A stretch of DNA of 64,000 nucleotides, taken from positions 16,795,585 through 16,859,584 of the forward strand of contig JADWOT020000002.1 of the NCBI GenBank assembly GCA_036345935.2, written 5' to 3'. Both the position numbers and the translations under genes were made by a program. The notes under the pieces are model-generated. The model saw nothing but the letters and a program-made list of their open reading frames with translations. It ran no database searches and was not told where the DNA came from. Numbering within the stretch: position 1 is the stretch's first letter; each line of letters starts with the position of its first letter. This DNA comes from Taenia hydatigena (Eukaryota > Platyhelminthes > Cestoda > Cyclophyllidea > Taeniidae). Positions 25,178 through 36,650 of the stretch are shown here, piece by piece.

Positions 25178-25375
25178 ATGGAGTGTGGGGGTTGGTCATG
25201 TCCGTATCCGTGGAAGTGGGCACCGTGGGCTGGGGTTGTGAAGAGCCCACAATGTGAGGAGAAGTGTGGATGGTGGCCGGTGCAGAAGGTGCAGTGGGGA
25301 GTGCCGCATGCATGGTCGCCTATAGTGGCGCCGCAATGCGCGCAGCCGTGGGGATGGTCGCAGCAGTGGTGGTAG
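25178..25375 (+). CDS. Small tryptophan-rich, cysteine-containing protein, unknown family
   Basis: An intronless 65-codon ORF starting at the first in-frame ATG after a TATA box and ending in TAG 142 nt before AATAAA. Twelve of 65 residues are Trp, nine Pro and five Cys, with one His. Two related units are visible. Residues 3-26 start Cys-Gly-Gly-Trp and end Lys-Ser-Pro-Gln-Cys. Residues 30-54 start Cys-Gly-Trp-Trp and end Val-Ala-Pro-Gln-Cys. In each, a Trp-(Ala/Ser)-x-(Val/Ile)-Val segment precedes the Pro-Gln-Cys end. A Trp-rich tail (Pro-Trp-Gly-Trp..Trp-Trp) closes the protein. There is no signal peptide or membrane segment. The composition is too extreme for chance, and I know no family like it. 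The antisense strand is also open (see rejected), but promoter and poly(A) signals favour this strand. Function is not inferred. Confidence 0.65.
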   Translation: MECGGWSCPYPWKWAPWAGVVKSPQCEEKCGWWPVQKVQWGVPHAWSPIVAPQCAQPWGWSQQWW

Positions 25376-25519
25376 ACGACTGAGTTTGTGCTCACACCGG
25401 CGATAGTGAGGATGTCTTTGAATGCCATGTTGGTGGATGAGCTAGTCGACGGTGTGCACATTCTCCTCTGTTATCATTTTGTGTTGAATCAGTAACAAAT
25501 GCTGCTGGCGTTGATATTC

Positions 25520-25525
25520 AATAAA
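25520..25525 (+). terminator. Polyadenylation signal AATAAA of the Trp-rich gene
   Basis: Canonical AATAAA at about 145 nt past the stop codon, giving a compact transcript of roughly 0.4 kb from TATA to poly(A). Confidence 0.6.
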
Positions 25526-27499
25526 ATTGTAATCCCAACCTATTTGAACAGTGTTTTTCATATGCGGCTGTGTTTGCTGTAGCGGTTGTATTGGCCTTCC
25601 GGGTAGACGCGATGGGGACAGAGATGAATGCACAGATTTGACGGTGCATAACACGCAGGTCTTGCCGAATTATGAGTTACACGTCGCAGCCCTTCTGAGT
25701 GATGAGCGAATTCCCCATGCGTTTGCGCTTTGAATTTTTTGTTTGCGAGACAACGCACTTTCGTGGCTTAGAGGTTAAAGATCATGCATATTTGCTGTGT
25801 TTATACTCACGTTTTGCTGTTCCTTAACTTGCAATCCATTGGCACTTTTTGCTACTTTCTGGCGGTTCTTTTTTTGCTGATCACTTTAGTGACAGACGAT
25901 CAGATTACAGTAAACTTAAATTTTTTAATCATTATTGCCTGTATGCATAGTTGACGGCGACGTGTGATACTCTGCCCCACTCTTTCAAATTTTACCATTT
26001 GTCACCGCCTCATCCTCCGTGACCAGTCCTCTACTTTACCGTACGACAAAGTGGGCAATGGTTTTTTCCACCCAGTCATTCAAGGGCAGTACTTTGGCAC
26101 TGGGGGCAAAAGATAGCAATTTACTTGCTCCGTTGATGCCACTGAAATGGCAAATGCTTAGTTTGAGTTAGGTTGTGTTTGTGCGAGTCGACAACAATCA
26201 GCCAAATTTATGATTCGCGAAGAGAAAATGTGATTGATGGAAAGATGATGTTTGCCAAGGCAAAAGATGGCCGCTATTTGTTAACACAAACGAAAGCGGA
26301 CACAAACTCATACCTAGGCTGTGGACAAGATCGGTCGTCCATAGCTGTACAATCGGCCCATATGGATCTCCACAAATGAAAATAGAACGAAGGGTGGGCT
26401 TGATCTTTGGAATGTGCGGAAAGACAGTCACACAAATGATGATTTTCAGCCAAATCACAACAGCTTGGTTTTCGGAGATTGGATAATATCTGCAGTAAAC
26501 TTCCATCCCTCTTTACTTCACAAATGCTTCACTTTTGGCAGTGCTTTTTGGTGGCATTGTCACAAAATGTGCCTTTGGCATGTGGCATTGCTGAATGCAT
26601 TGCCAATGCAGTTAAAGGCCCTCAAGATGAATTGTTTTGCGACCTTTGCCTTTAGACTTTTGGGTTCTTATTCAATGTGCCCATTACAGACTATCCAAGG
26701 CCATCATTTACGCTGATGTGGTCAATGCTACTGCAGAGAGCTATTTCTTCAATTCCCACTGATAAATTGGATGCAATTATCTCCTTTATCAGTAAACTTA
26801 CAGGTGGAAGAAGGGCTGTGAGAGCAGTGGACGGGAACACACTGAAATGATTTAACTCCGAATATGGTAAACAGTAGTGATAACAGTAGAATGCAAGGTT
26901 TTATCATCATTTGTCTGATATTTTTTGAAGCTCTTAATTGCTAAAATAAAAAATACATAAATATGCCACCGTGACGCTAGAATCAATCGTGTTAAGGAGA
27001 TGAGGGGACGTACAAGTTGCGACTTCATCGGTGTAGGAATGTTGTGCACAAAGCATCTTTTATTGTCTACTCAACTGCCTCTTCCCACCTTATAGCTCTT
27101 AAGACCGTGCAAAGAGACATGGATTTTCGCAATGAGATCGTGCTTTTACTTGCTAATATAATGCCCATCTTGTAGTATGAACTAGAGTCGGTGGTGATTG
27201 TTGATGCACAATGGGTTTAGCACGACGATGACAAGTTATAAGATGGCTTTCGTGGAATGTTGGCTTCAGCTTTGAGCAATTGAATACAGGTGACAGGTGT
27301 AGAAGGGGCAGTTAGGCAAAAATCCACGAACCAATGCGATGCAATAGGAAGGCGGACGTGTAAAATAGTAAATTTTGAGCCTCGTGTCTTCAAACAAATA
27401 ATGTCGGTGCTTCCAAATAGTTTGTAAGCAAATTATTGCAAAAAAATTGCAGTCATGAGTTTGTGAATTCTCTAAATGTGTGGATCTTGATGCTGCGTG
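25526..27499. other. Anonymous intergenic sequence
   Basis: Only chance-length ORFs. No recognised element. Confidence 0.5.
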
Positions 27500-27965
27500 G
27501 AAAAGTAGAAGTAACGATAAGGTTTTCAACAGAAATCACTTTGTCCGATGGACTTCATAATCATGAAGCAATGGTATTACCAGCGGCTAAAACTCATCAA
27601 TTTTGTGGTTTAATGGCTCCGCATTTTAGTAATATCTTGTTAATTAGAAGGCGAGAGGTGTATTGGGTGCCCAAAAGATCAACAGAGAGCAGTGGAGCCA
27701 TCGTTTTATGGTGATGACCTCAGTTTGACAAGTAGATTTGATTGCAACAACTTTACAGCAGCAGTCATCTTTCACGCAGCGCTTCAAGGAGCACATAGAG
27801 TTGAAGTCAATGATAGCCAAGAAAATAAACTTTCCTCGATTTGTATAGTTAATCAAGCACAATGGTACTTAACAGCGTCGTTGCACGCAGCGCTCTAAGT
27901 TGCACATCAAGTTAAAGTCAATGATAGCCAATCCAGCACGACGGTATTTAACAGCGTCGTTTGAA
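27500..27965 (+). pseudogene. Serpin-like C-terminal fragment with duplicated hinge region
   Basis: In order, the plus strand gives Lys-Val-Glu-Val-Thr-Ile..Phe-Ser-Thr-Glu (resembling the serpin V.vP+F..E strand), a stretch ending Phe-Ser-Asn, then Phe-His-Ala-Ala..Val-Glu-Val-Asn-Asp. That last part resembles the serpin helix-to-hinge segment HKAvvEVNEeG. The hinge-like part recurs at 27885-27960 as His-Gln-Val-Lys-Val-Asn-Asp-Ser-Gln..Ser-Thr-Thr-Val-Phe-Asn-Ser-Val-Val. The parts lie in different frames with stops between them, so nothing intact remains. The serpin identity rests on motif order and on a second serpin-like piece at 29.4 kb. Confidence 0.4.
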
Positions 27966-29373
27966 GGCCAAGTCTGGCGTCGCGTATCTACTAATGATCA
28001 ACAACTCATTCAATTTTGACATCGCTTTTGGCGAAGGGGAAAAAAGTAATAATTGCACTTGAATTAGTTTCACCGTTTGTTCACCTACAACCGACGGAAG
28101 TGACCAAAAGTAGTTGCACCTCTCCTACCGGTGTTACTAAAGAGTCGACGTTCAGCCACCCACGCTTTCCATCACGTGGTGCGCTTAAGACGCACCATCT
28201 GTTTGCAGGTCAAATCAAGTACTCACCAAAGACATCATGGCGCTCGGCATGAAGCATAACGTCCAATATGAAATATCAATTGACAAGAAACACAATTTAG
28301 AGCCGTGAGGCCTTTCTTCAGCTGTTATAAGCATATACCCTTCTTTCGATTTGTTCTAAATGGCATTTCGCAGGGCTTTTTTACAGACACTTTTTCGATG
28401 CTATTGATTTTGAATGAAAAGGCTTCTTGTTTAATTTTGTGAGGTTCTTAATGAAGGACTAATTATTCTGGAGTGATACTCACAAAGATTACAAAATTTG
28501 TTGGCGTGCTGTACGTGAGAGTGGAGCAAATGCGTTGCAATTGGCAATGAATGGGATTTTAGCGAGCACTTCAGACCGACAATTGTGCACTAGTGAGGAA
28601 CCAGCGAATGTGCTTGCAACTGCACAACCATGATGAGGGGAGCACAGGATGCGCATGCCTCAGTGAAATACTCAACTCCAAGTTGTATGGTGTCAGTACG
28701 ATAATCCTTTTGTGTGGGTGCGCCAAATCAGGGAACAATTGATGTCAGTGCTAGAACGGAATAAACACGCAGTGTCTCTAAAGCACACCTCGAATGTGCT
28801 AGCATCGAGTTGTGTGAAGATGAAGGACGCCCTGCAGCTGCTCGTAAGACTTAAAATTTAACGCCGAATGACCCCACTTTACCGTGTCTGAACATGTTTT
28901 GATGTTTACATCTTTGTTATGGAAATTGGTTTGCATTAAGTGACACTATCAAGACCTTACGATGGGATTACACGAGTCAGTGGTATACGCCGATCCACTT
29001 TATTAATGCTTGTGTGCAAAATGGTTGACTTAGGTTCTAAACTCGCATTTGTCAGCCTGAGGTGGTGGCATGGCGTGGAGCACTAGTAGTTCGATGAAGC
29101 TAGTGCTGTAATGGTTGACAGCAATTAAGTGGTAGACACGCGCCAAAACTGAGTAGGAGTAGATATTAATTCAAGTGCACAAATGAACTGCAAGGAGACT
29201 CTTAGGCAGCGCACAATCCCTTCTGCTTTACTAATGATCAATTATTACACATCGCAAAGATATCGCATTATTGTCCTCCTCTGCCTTCGGTGCCAGGCTG
29301 CTAAATGTAGTAGAGCGGATACCGCGTAAGATGTACTACGAATTGCACTAACTCTTGACTACTACTGCTACGA

Positions 29374-29685
29374 ATGGCTGAAGTTCTATCAGAAATTAAA
29401 TGCAAATTTCTTTCAGTTCCATCTCGGGATCATGGACAGATACTGTTAACAAATTCAGTCGCATTCCACGCAAAGTGGACTCTTGTGGTGGACAAATTTG
29501 AAAAAAATAAACCCAATGGGCACAGACATTACAGTCCTGCTTTGGAAATGACAAACAATGTCAATGTTTCTGCTGTTACTATGTGTGTGTTATTGACTCA
29601 CAATTCTTATTTAAAAATGAACGATTGTCTGCTGGCTGGAAAACCAAGATTTCGCACAAAGAATCGACAACACGCTTGTGGTTAG
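29374..29685 (+). pseudogene. Serpin-like central fragment
   Basis: A 103-codon ORF from ATG. Residues 22-39 read Gln-Ile-Leu-Leu-Thr-Asn-Ser-Val-Ala-Phe-His-Ala-Lys-Trp, close to the serpin signature LvNAvyFkgkW of strand 3A. About 25 residues on, Met-Thr-Asn-Asn-Val-Asn-Val-Ser-Ala-Val-Thr-Met fits the usual f....V.VpmM segment. Spacing is right for a serpin. The helices before it and the reactive-centre loop after it are missing, and the related C-terminal piece lies upstream rather than downstream. This is therefore a rearranged relic or an isolated exon. Confidence 0.5.
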
Positions 29686-29689
29686 AAAT

Positions 29690-32600
29690 GTAGCTTAGGA
29701 TTAAGCAATGACGTCAACGCGGATGCAACGGCAATTAAAGTAGAATGATAAGGTAACTCACAAATATAACCCTCAAAATGGACTTAGCTTTCCGGCACTT
29801 AACAGCGTTCATTGAAACATACAACACCGAAATTATTAAAAGCACTCATTCTTCTGTTTGCATTAAGCAGTGGAACAATCGCCCGCTCTCTAACCTCCCA
29901 TCAACCACACGCTATGCTCCACACATCTCAGAAATGCAAGTCTCTTACTGTTGACAGTCTGCATCGCTCCTCGTGTTCTTGTTTTTACTGCACTAAGTGG
30001 TAAGACGTGCTAAAACGATAGAGGAATTCGTGCAATCTGAAACAACAATGAAGTGAAGCTGACGGTGTGCTGATATGGTAGTTGTCTTAGAGGACGTGCA
30101 ACGTCAAACGTCTCAATTGATCACATCGCTTTGACAACCAAAGCAGAAGTCCTCTTTGCAAAGCTTTCAAGACGGCTTTCTGGATTCCATAAATTATTTG
30201 CTTTGATTTTTGCTTATCTAAGGAAGTTTCCTTGTGAGGTACGCAGTCACGTACGCATATTCCACCCATGCATTGAGATTAACCGCATGTGGACCGAATG
30301 ACAAAATTTGCTACCATTAAAACCCAAACAATCCTCTTTGATACTATTAACTTTGCAAAATGTGATTAAATTGAATTCACTAAAGAAAAAGTGCGGTGCG
30401 GGGTACAGTCGTTAGAGAAAATAATAACGAGGCAAATGTGACGATGGTAGCATGCGATGTCATATTTGCCACTTAAGCTCAATCGGTATCGGTGTGCATT
30501 TGTTAGCTCGAACGATATGCCCATTTTATCCTCCTTAACCAATGCCACAAATGGTAGTGCTTTGCTAATTCTCTGTGTCACAAGTGGTTTCGTACATACT
30601 GCTGAAGGTAAAAACTTGATGAGCTGCTGCTCAAAGCATTTGCACCGTCGAGGGCATCGTGAGGCTTTTGGTCGTCATTTCTTCGCCATGGGAAATAGCA
30701 AAACATCTAGGATAGTAAAATTTGCAAATTTTTTATTCGTCTGCATTAAAACCACGCTCTAAAATGGGACAAAGAAGGGGTTATTGAACTTACTACTTCT
30801 TTTTTATAGGAATATCGTAATAACCATGATAATCATATAAACATGTTAGGGTCGTGACGACTTCCACCAGGCGAAATATTGTATTCTGATCTTCTAAGAA
30901 GCCCTATTGTGTCATTCTTTCAAAAATAAAATTAGGCTTCAGGTAATTTGGTCACATATTTCCTCTTTCATTAATCAAACGATTGAAAAGAGAGCTATTA
31001 AAATACTTTACACTGCCCATCATTCCTAATAAGCTTACACGTAAGATCCTAAATGCGGATAATTCTGCAAAGTAGAAATAGCTTTTCATACTAAAAGGGT
31101 TCCAAAGTTGGCCTAAAATAGACAGTAGTGCCTGATTGCATGACTATGGCTAATTGTAGAAGCCAACTCAAAACTCTTTTCCTTCCACTGAATGTATTCT
31201 TGTAGAGGGGGAAGCGATCGTGGTCTTGTTGAAACGGGTGAGGAAAGCTTGTAGATTTGTTACAGCTTAACCCGCCCCCGATTTAAGCAAGGAAACTGTG
31301 CGGACGTTCTCTTTGTTTGTTTACACCTTGCAAAAATGAATGTGGAGCTCACAGGAACAAACAGGATGGGGCGAAGGATGATCACCTAATCGTAGAGTAT
31401 AGCGTGGTTTGCAAAGGGGAGCACAGTGGAAGAGCATTGGGTTCGACCGTCCTGTAGGCAAGCGGCGAATCGAGGCTGTACCATCAGCTAGCTGAGTTGA
31501 TTTATCTTTATGCCGCAAAACTTCTTAACCACATTGGGTGGTCGAACTACGTGACTACACTGGACGTTTGTCCAACCATGACTCCACATGGAAGTAGGCC
31601 ATGGCAAGTCTCTTGTATCACAGTTCCCCAGTATACTTCTCTTCATTATAATTCACTTTTTGGTGAAATGAAATGAAGTTTGGGACAAGGGCTCTCTCTT
31701 GCCAACGATGAGGTGGGTTAAGATGCCACAACACTGAGCCAGGCCGGTATGAGTGATGACACCATCCTCTACTGCAAACAAACATAGACTTCAGAAGGTG
31801 TTAGCAAGGCACGAAGGCTTTTGGCTATGCTTTGGCGTCAATGATAAATCTAAGGGTCATGGTGGGCAGTTTGGAACCGTTCTTTTACATTCATATCATA
31901 GTTGAACGGGATGAGGTTTACTAGGTTTGCCACCAACGCAGCATATTCCACGTTAAGTTCTCCGCCTTCAGACCTCATGCTCCTCTAAGCAAGGGAAGGC
32001 CCTGGTATTGACACAAGTTTTAGCTTTCCAACCACTCATTTACATCAGTAAAAGTTGCAATGCCTCCTCTACCACATCTGTGTATGGCAAGCGCCTCTCA
32101 CCCAAACCAAATTGTGTGGTGCACATTGCTTTCACTCTGGTGTGTTATGCACATTAGTCTAAAATGTAAGACATAAAAAAGTGTTCATGGGAATAAACCT
32201 TCTAATGTATGTTGGTAACCTAATAACCGACACGTAGTTTTAGTCAGAAGGTTGCTTGACTAACGAATCGCTTTTAACATCCAATGTGGAAGACATTCAA
32301 TTAGCGAATGCGTTTCTCATAACGCCAGCAAAACATCAAAATATTGGTTTGATGGAATCGCTATTTAATTAACATACAATTTTGATTCGCTTATTGAGAA
32401 TGTCATTCCTGTAAATGTGTGTCGGGTTCGGAGGGGATGAGAGCGATTGCCTTAGCCATCAAAAGGCTTCACCATGTTTCTCCGCCCACTTGCAATTCGT
32501 TTTCGGCTGATGTTCACCATTTTGCTCATTGGACGCGCTTCTTGTCTTCAGAAGCAACAATAGACGGATTTTGTGCCTGTAGAATAAAAATTCTCTTACA

Positions 32601-34459
32601 GTACCATTCACTAAGAGGGCATCTCTTATCCTCATTCCCCTCGGGCTTGTCTGCGACCACAGACATCTGCCACGACTGTCTAGAAATGCTACCGTCAATG
32701 CGTGCACTTTGCATTGGCCATTTCATTCTCCTTAAAGCAGGATTTTAACGTGTTGCTGTGGGAATGACTAATCCTAGTTTGACATCTAACAAATGAAGGA
32801 TGACTGCGAACATTGCCTGTTATGCCTTGTTGAATGAAACGAATGGCGCCTCATTCATTTTAGCAGTCTCAAAATATTCAGGAGAGCGGAGATGTCTAGG
32901 ACGCACTTTTACTAACACAAGAGCTACGCACCCGAGGTAACACATTAAAGATTTATTCTAGATAAGCCAAATGAGTGCAGTAGTGCCAGCTATCTTCTCT
33001 ACTCATCATAGTTCTACGCAAAGGTAAATCCTCCTTTAGTCGAAAAATCCGACGCCTAACTTGCTCCATTAAGAACTTTCTTCGAGACTCGTGTTGAAGA
33101 GCTAATCAGAGTAAAGATGTTTCGTTTCCTCAATGCCACAATGCTCAACGGTGACCCTGGATCCACCACAGTAAATTTCTTGCATGTTCGCATGTCACAA
33201 CTCACAATGACTTCTGTTTGCAGACTTAGGTATTTATTGTACAACTAAAAGGATTTTTACAGATTCCTCACAGATGACATTTAAAAGAGAACAAGTTCTT
33301 AGTGATGTAAAACTTTATCCTTTTCTTGGTTTTAAAATTGAAGAAGTCTCACTTACCTACAATACCCGATTTTTTTATTTGTTTTATTATCCTTAGAGTT
33401 ATTTGCTGCAAGGAAAGCCTTGAATTAATCGCCTTTGGTAGAGACACATCCCAGGTTGGCTAGACAGCTCCCACATGCTTCTTCACTTACCCATTTCTCT
33501 TATGGCATGATTTTGCCAACTTCAGATTTGCTGGTTTTTAAATTGACGGTTTTCAGCCTACTATTCTTGCTTAGAATGTTTTTTTTTTTACCCTAAATGC
33601 ACCTGTCAGCTAGTTATCTATCATGTCATGCCTAATTACCTCAATCTCCAGTAGCACGCCAGCTCCACATATATTTCACTAGATGCACTTGAGTATACTT
33701 ATTTCTCATGACTCTAGAAATACATACATGGAGAGCATTATTGCCGCACAAGAACTCGAGAGTGACCATCATTATCTGCGAGCGGCCGTAAGATGTCTAA
33801 AGAAATATCAGAACAAAATGGAAGCCTACCAGAGGTTGGTCGGGACTGGTTGGTGTGCGTGAAGTGTGAATAGTTTCCCCATTTGTTCAAACAGTTGGCC
33901 TGAGCTTGATGTTGCCCTTCACTGAGTTGTTCACGCTGTTTAAACAAATGGAGGAAAATGCGTGACGCAATTGTTCGTTTCTTTTGAGGAATCCGGGTAT
34001 TCGAGCAACCACATCCGAGGCAAATAAATTCATAATCCAATTTTTAATAAGCACGTTTTCCACAGCAGAAATTGTAGTAAGCTTGCTTAAAGCTTATGTG
34101 GTATCGGTACCGTTATGTGAATGGGGGTGAGATGGAAACCTTCAAAGGAACACAGACACACACGAGGTACGAACGACAGATGGTGAGCATTTCGCCATGC
34201 ATTCACAGTTAATGTAGGGCATACTGAACCAACGATGCTTGACTTTATATATCGCTCAATCCCTTCTTCCTTTAAACCTGATACCATTAAAATGAGTAAC
34301 AAGTAGACTGTGGCTTTCCTGATTATTAGCTTTTGCTGCTGGATTCGAGTGATTTCGCGACCAAAATGGCAAAGGTTTTACTCCAAAGAATAGCTGGTTA
34401 TGGTTTTCGAGACCCTGTTTCGGGAAGAAACACAGAGACCAATCTCCTTCGGCTAAATA
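29690..34459. other. Anonymous intergenic sequence
   Basis: Contains AT-rich tracts and short ORFs on both strands. None has a recognised motif or splice-consistent structure. Confidence 0.5.
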
Positions 34460-34980
34460 TTTATGAGGAAGGGGATGCGTAGTTTTCCACCAAAGTGATT
34501 TTCATGTTTATTTTCGATGTGTGGTTCGTTAGATGCGTCATAATGCACTTCAGTGGCGTTCTCAGTTCCACGACTCGCTTGAGGTTTGGCACATTGATGC
34601 ACTCTCTGAGAGCAGTTACGCCTTTCCGTTTCCTAATAATAGCAAATAACCAAAAAGAATGGCAAAAAAGAATTCCAGCCTTATTTTGAAGGCGCATGTC
34701 CTTCTTCATGGTCACAAACATTTGATTACACTCTTTTGCTTAAGACATTCGTAGTCATCACCAAGAATGCATTGAAGGTGTGTACTTAACCGTCAAAAAT
34801 GTTAGTCTGCTTTTCTGACCACAATTCTTGCAAACCTCCTCCATGAAAGAGCTTATCGGAAAAGGAGATTCCTGTGCTAGGAGTGCATTTAGGATCTAGT
34901 TGGTCAATTATAAAGGTCAGACAGAATTTGACACGGGCTGTATAGAAACCGCGATGAGGAAAATGATAAAAGAGCAACGT
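34460..34980 (-). pseudogene. Arginase pseudogene copy 2 (exon 5 plus intron)
   Basis: On the minus strand, about 34930-34810 reads Phe-Ile-Ile-Asp-Gln-Leu-Asp-Pro-Lys-Cys-Thr-Pro-Ser-Thr-Gly-Ile. This corresponds to arginase exon 5 (FDIDGLDPKY..STGT), with the first metal-ligand Asp replaced by Ile. The following 34500-34800 matches 35585-35990 directly (for example GAAGGCGCATGTCCT), so the intron was duplicated with the exon. No exon 6 remnant is clear below 34460. It is a segmental copy, not a retrocopy. Confidence 0.7.
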
Positions 34981-35264
34981 TTCTAATTTGATGCGGACAT
35001 GTATCAGGTGCCGGCTTTACCAAATTCTCTGACTTGTATGATGTAATCGAATAGTCAAATAAAACATGGACTGTGGAGTACAGACATTACTTCTTAAGCT
35101 TAGACTGCGCAGATTGGTCGATTCACTTTGCTGAGCATAACTTTTGAATAATTGGGACACGAGCGAGAGCACCAGCCCTCATTGACTGCAGGGAGGTCAA
35201 TTCAGAAAGCCAACCATTTAGAAAGGAGAACATCGGATGGGTGAATGAAGGCTATCGAGGCAAA

Positions 35265-35362
35265 AGTGAATGACGACGGTAAAATAACTCAGCCAAAGAC
35301 CATTGTGGAAGAGGTGATTGTGAACTGCGAGAATCAGCGAGCTCTGGTGGAAGTTACTTCAG
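35265..35362 (+). pseudogene. Arginase exon 2 fragment in plus orientation
   Basis: The frame Val-Asn-Asp-Asp-Gly-Lys..Thr-Gln-Pro-Lys, then Val-Asn-Cys-Glu-Asn-Gln-Arg-Ala-Leu-Val, matches the first part of arginase exon 2 at 43123. Even the preceding AAAG acceptor context is kept. Homology stops abruptly near 35362, and 60 nt later an arginase exon 6 fragment begins on the opposite strand. The juxtaposition marks a rearrangement breakpoint. Confidence 0.75.
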
Positions 35363-35420
35363 GGATGACAAAGTGTCACTGAAAGCGTGTGCGTGTACGA
35401 CCATGGGAACAGGAACGAGG

Positions 35421-36650
35421 CACAGCAGAATTCACCACTGCTTTTGCTTCTTCAGACGTGCCAAGCGATGCGCTGACTTTGAATACCATCATAGACTTCG
35501 ACAGACCTAAGCAACAGGACGGATGCATTAATTCCTCCCCATTGTGGAAAGCAAACATGCGATGCATCTAAAAGGATCGTTTTTATGTCCAGTTTTGAAA
35601 TATGTTTTGTTAGACATGTCACAATGCAATTCAGTGGCATCCTCAGCTCCACAACTTGCTAGAGGCCCAACACATTGTTACACTGCCTCAGATTATCCAT
35701 GCCACCCATTAAGGTTACCAACCGAAAACACACTTCTTTGTGGCTGCAGCGGCAGAGTGATCCTTGGACAACTTTTTACAAACTATTGGGCCAAAAATGC
35801 TGATCTATTCCCAACTAATGGCTAATAACTACAAGGAATGCTAAACAATAATTTTAGCCTTAATTTGAAGGCGCATGTCCTCCTCCATAACCACGACACT
35901 TGGTTAAATTCTTTCGCTTAACACCTTCGAGTTCATTATCGACAAATCATTGGAGGTGTGTGTTTAAACGTCCAAAATGTCAGTCTGCTTGCCTGACTAC
36001 AGATCTTGCAAACCGGGCTACTCTCCTCGGTCGAAGGGCCCATCGGTAGAGGAGGTTCACGTGCTGGAAGTGTAGTTGAAATACATTAGGTCAATGTCAA
36101 CGTTCAGATAGAATTCGGCACTTAAGACTGTATATCGTCTTACGACACTTTAAATGCTCAATATTTCCACACTCTGCATGTTAAAATGTTGAGGAGCTTT
36201 TGTGTCATCTAATAAGATTGGTAAGTAGTAGTGAAGCAAAGCTACGAAGTCCAACGCAAAGAAGTTGATTAGCTTAAGGACCGGAATATTAATCAAAGTA
36301 AACGGCGTAGATAATGTCAATTGAAATGTGGAGATCGAAAGTACACTAATCTGGTATTTCTGAAGCTATGGGCTTGCGGAATGAATTTGTTGCCTTTGAT
36401 GAGAAGGAGGGCGAGAAGTAGGCAGTGAGTGGGTCCAGAAACAGAGCTCCCAGTCAAATTGACATCAGTGTGTGGATTAACATTGAAGTGGCCCACAATT
36501 GCCTCAAGCCCGCTGCTGTGGTCATCACCCAATGCAGGCGTCATATCCTTCTCACTCCCACTAAGCGCGACACACAGCCAGCTCTATGGTAGTTTCCACC
36601 AGTATTAGCTGAATCTCGCAGTTCACATCCACATCTCAGTGGTGGTCCTA
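35421..36650 (-). pseudogene. Arginase pseudogene copy 1 (exons 2-6 with introns)
   Basis: Reading the minus strand downward gives the following. Exon 2 starts at about 36645 (Val-Asn-Cys-Glu, then Val-Glu-Thr-Thr-Ile-Glu-Leu-Ala). A frameshift follows, then Leu-Gly-Asp-Asp-His-Ser, Val-Gly-His-Phe and the Asp-Val-Asn..Thr-His core, with part of the DAHAD region deleted. A possible exon 3 trace lies near 36320, and exon 4 at about 36200-36130. Exon 5 (about 36112-35990) shows Val-Asp-Ile-Asp and Ser-Thr, then a stop. Exon 6 (35506-35421) starts after a TTAG acceptor with Leu-Ser-Lys-Ser-Met-Met-Val..Val..Ser-Leu-Gly. Intron 5 (about 480 nt) parallels the 433-nt intron of the main gene. Frameshifts, stops and deletions make it non-functional. 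Confidence 0.85.

Noticed and set aside
25084..25461. Minus-strand Cys/His-rich 125-codon ORF as the main gene
   Set aside because: No TATA box at a suitable distance on that strand. The composition follows from reading Trp codons backwards, while the plus strand has a full promoter-to-poly(A) arrangement.
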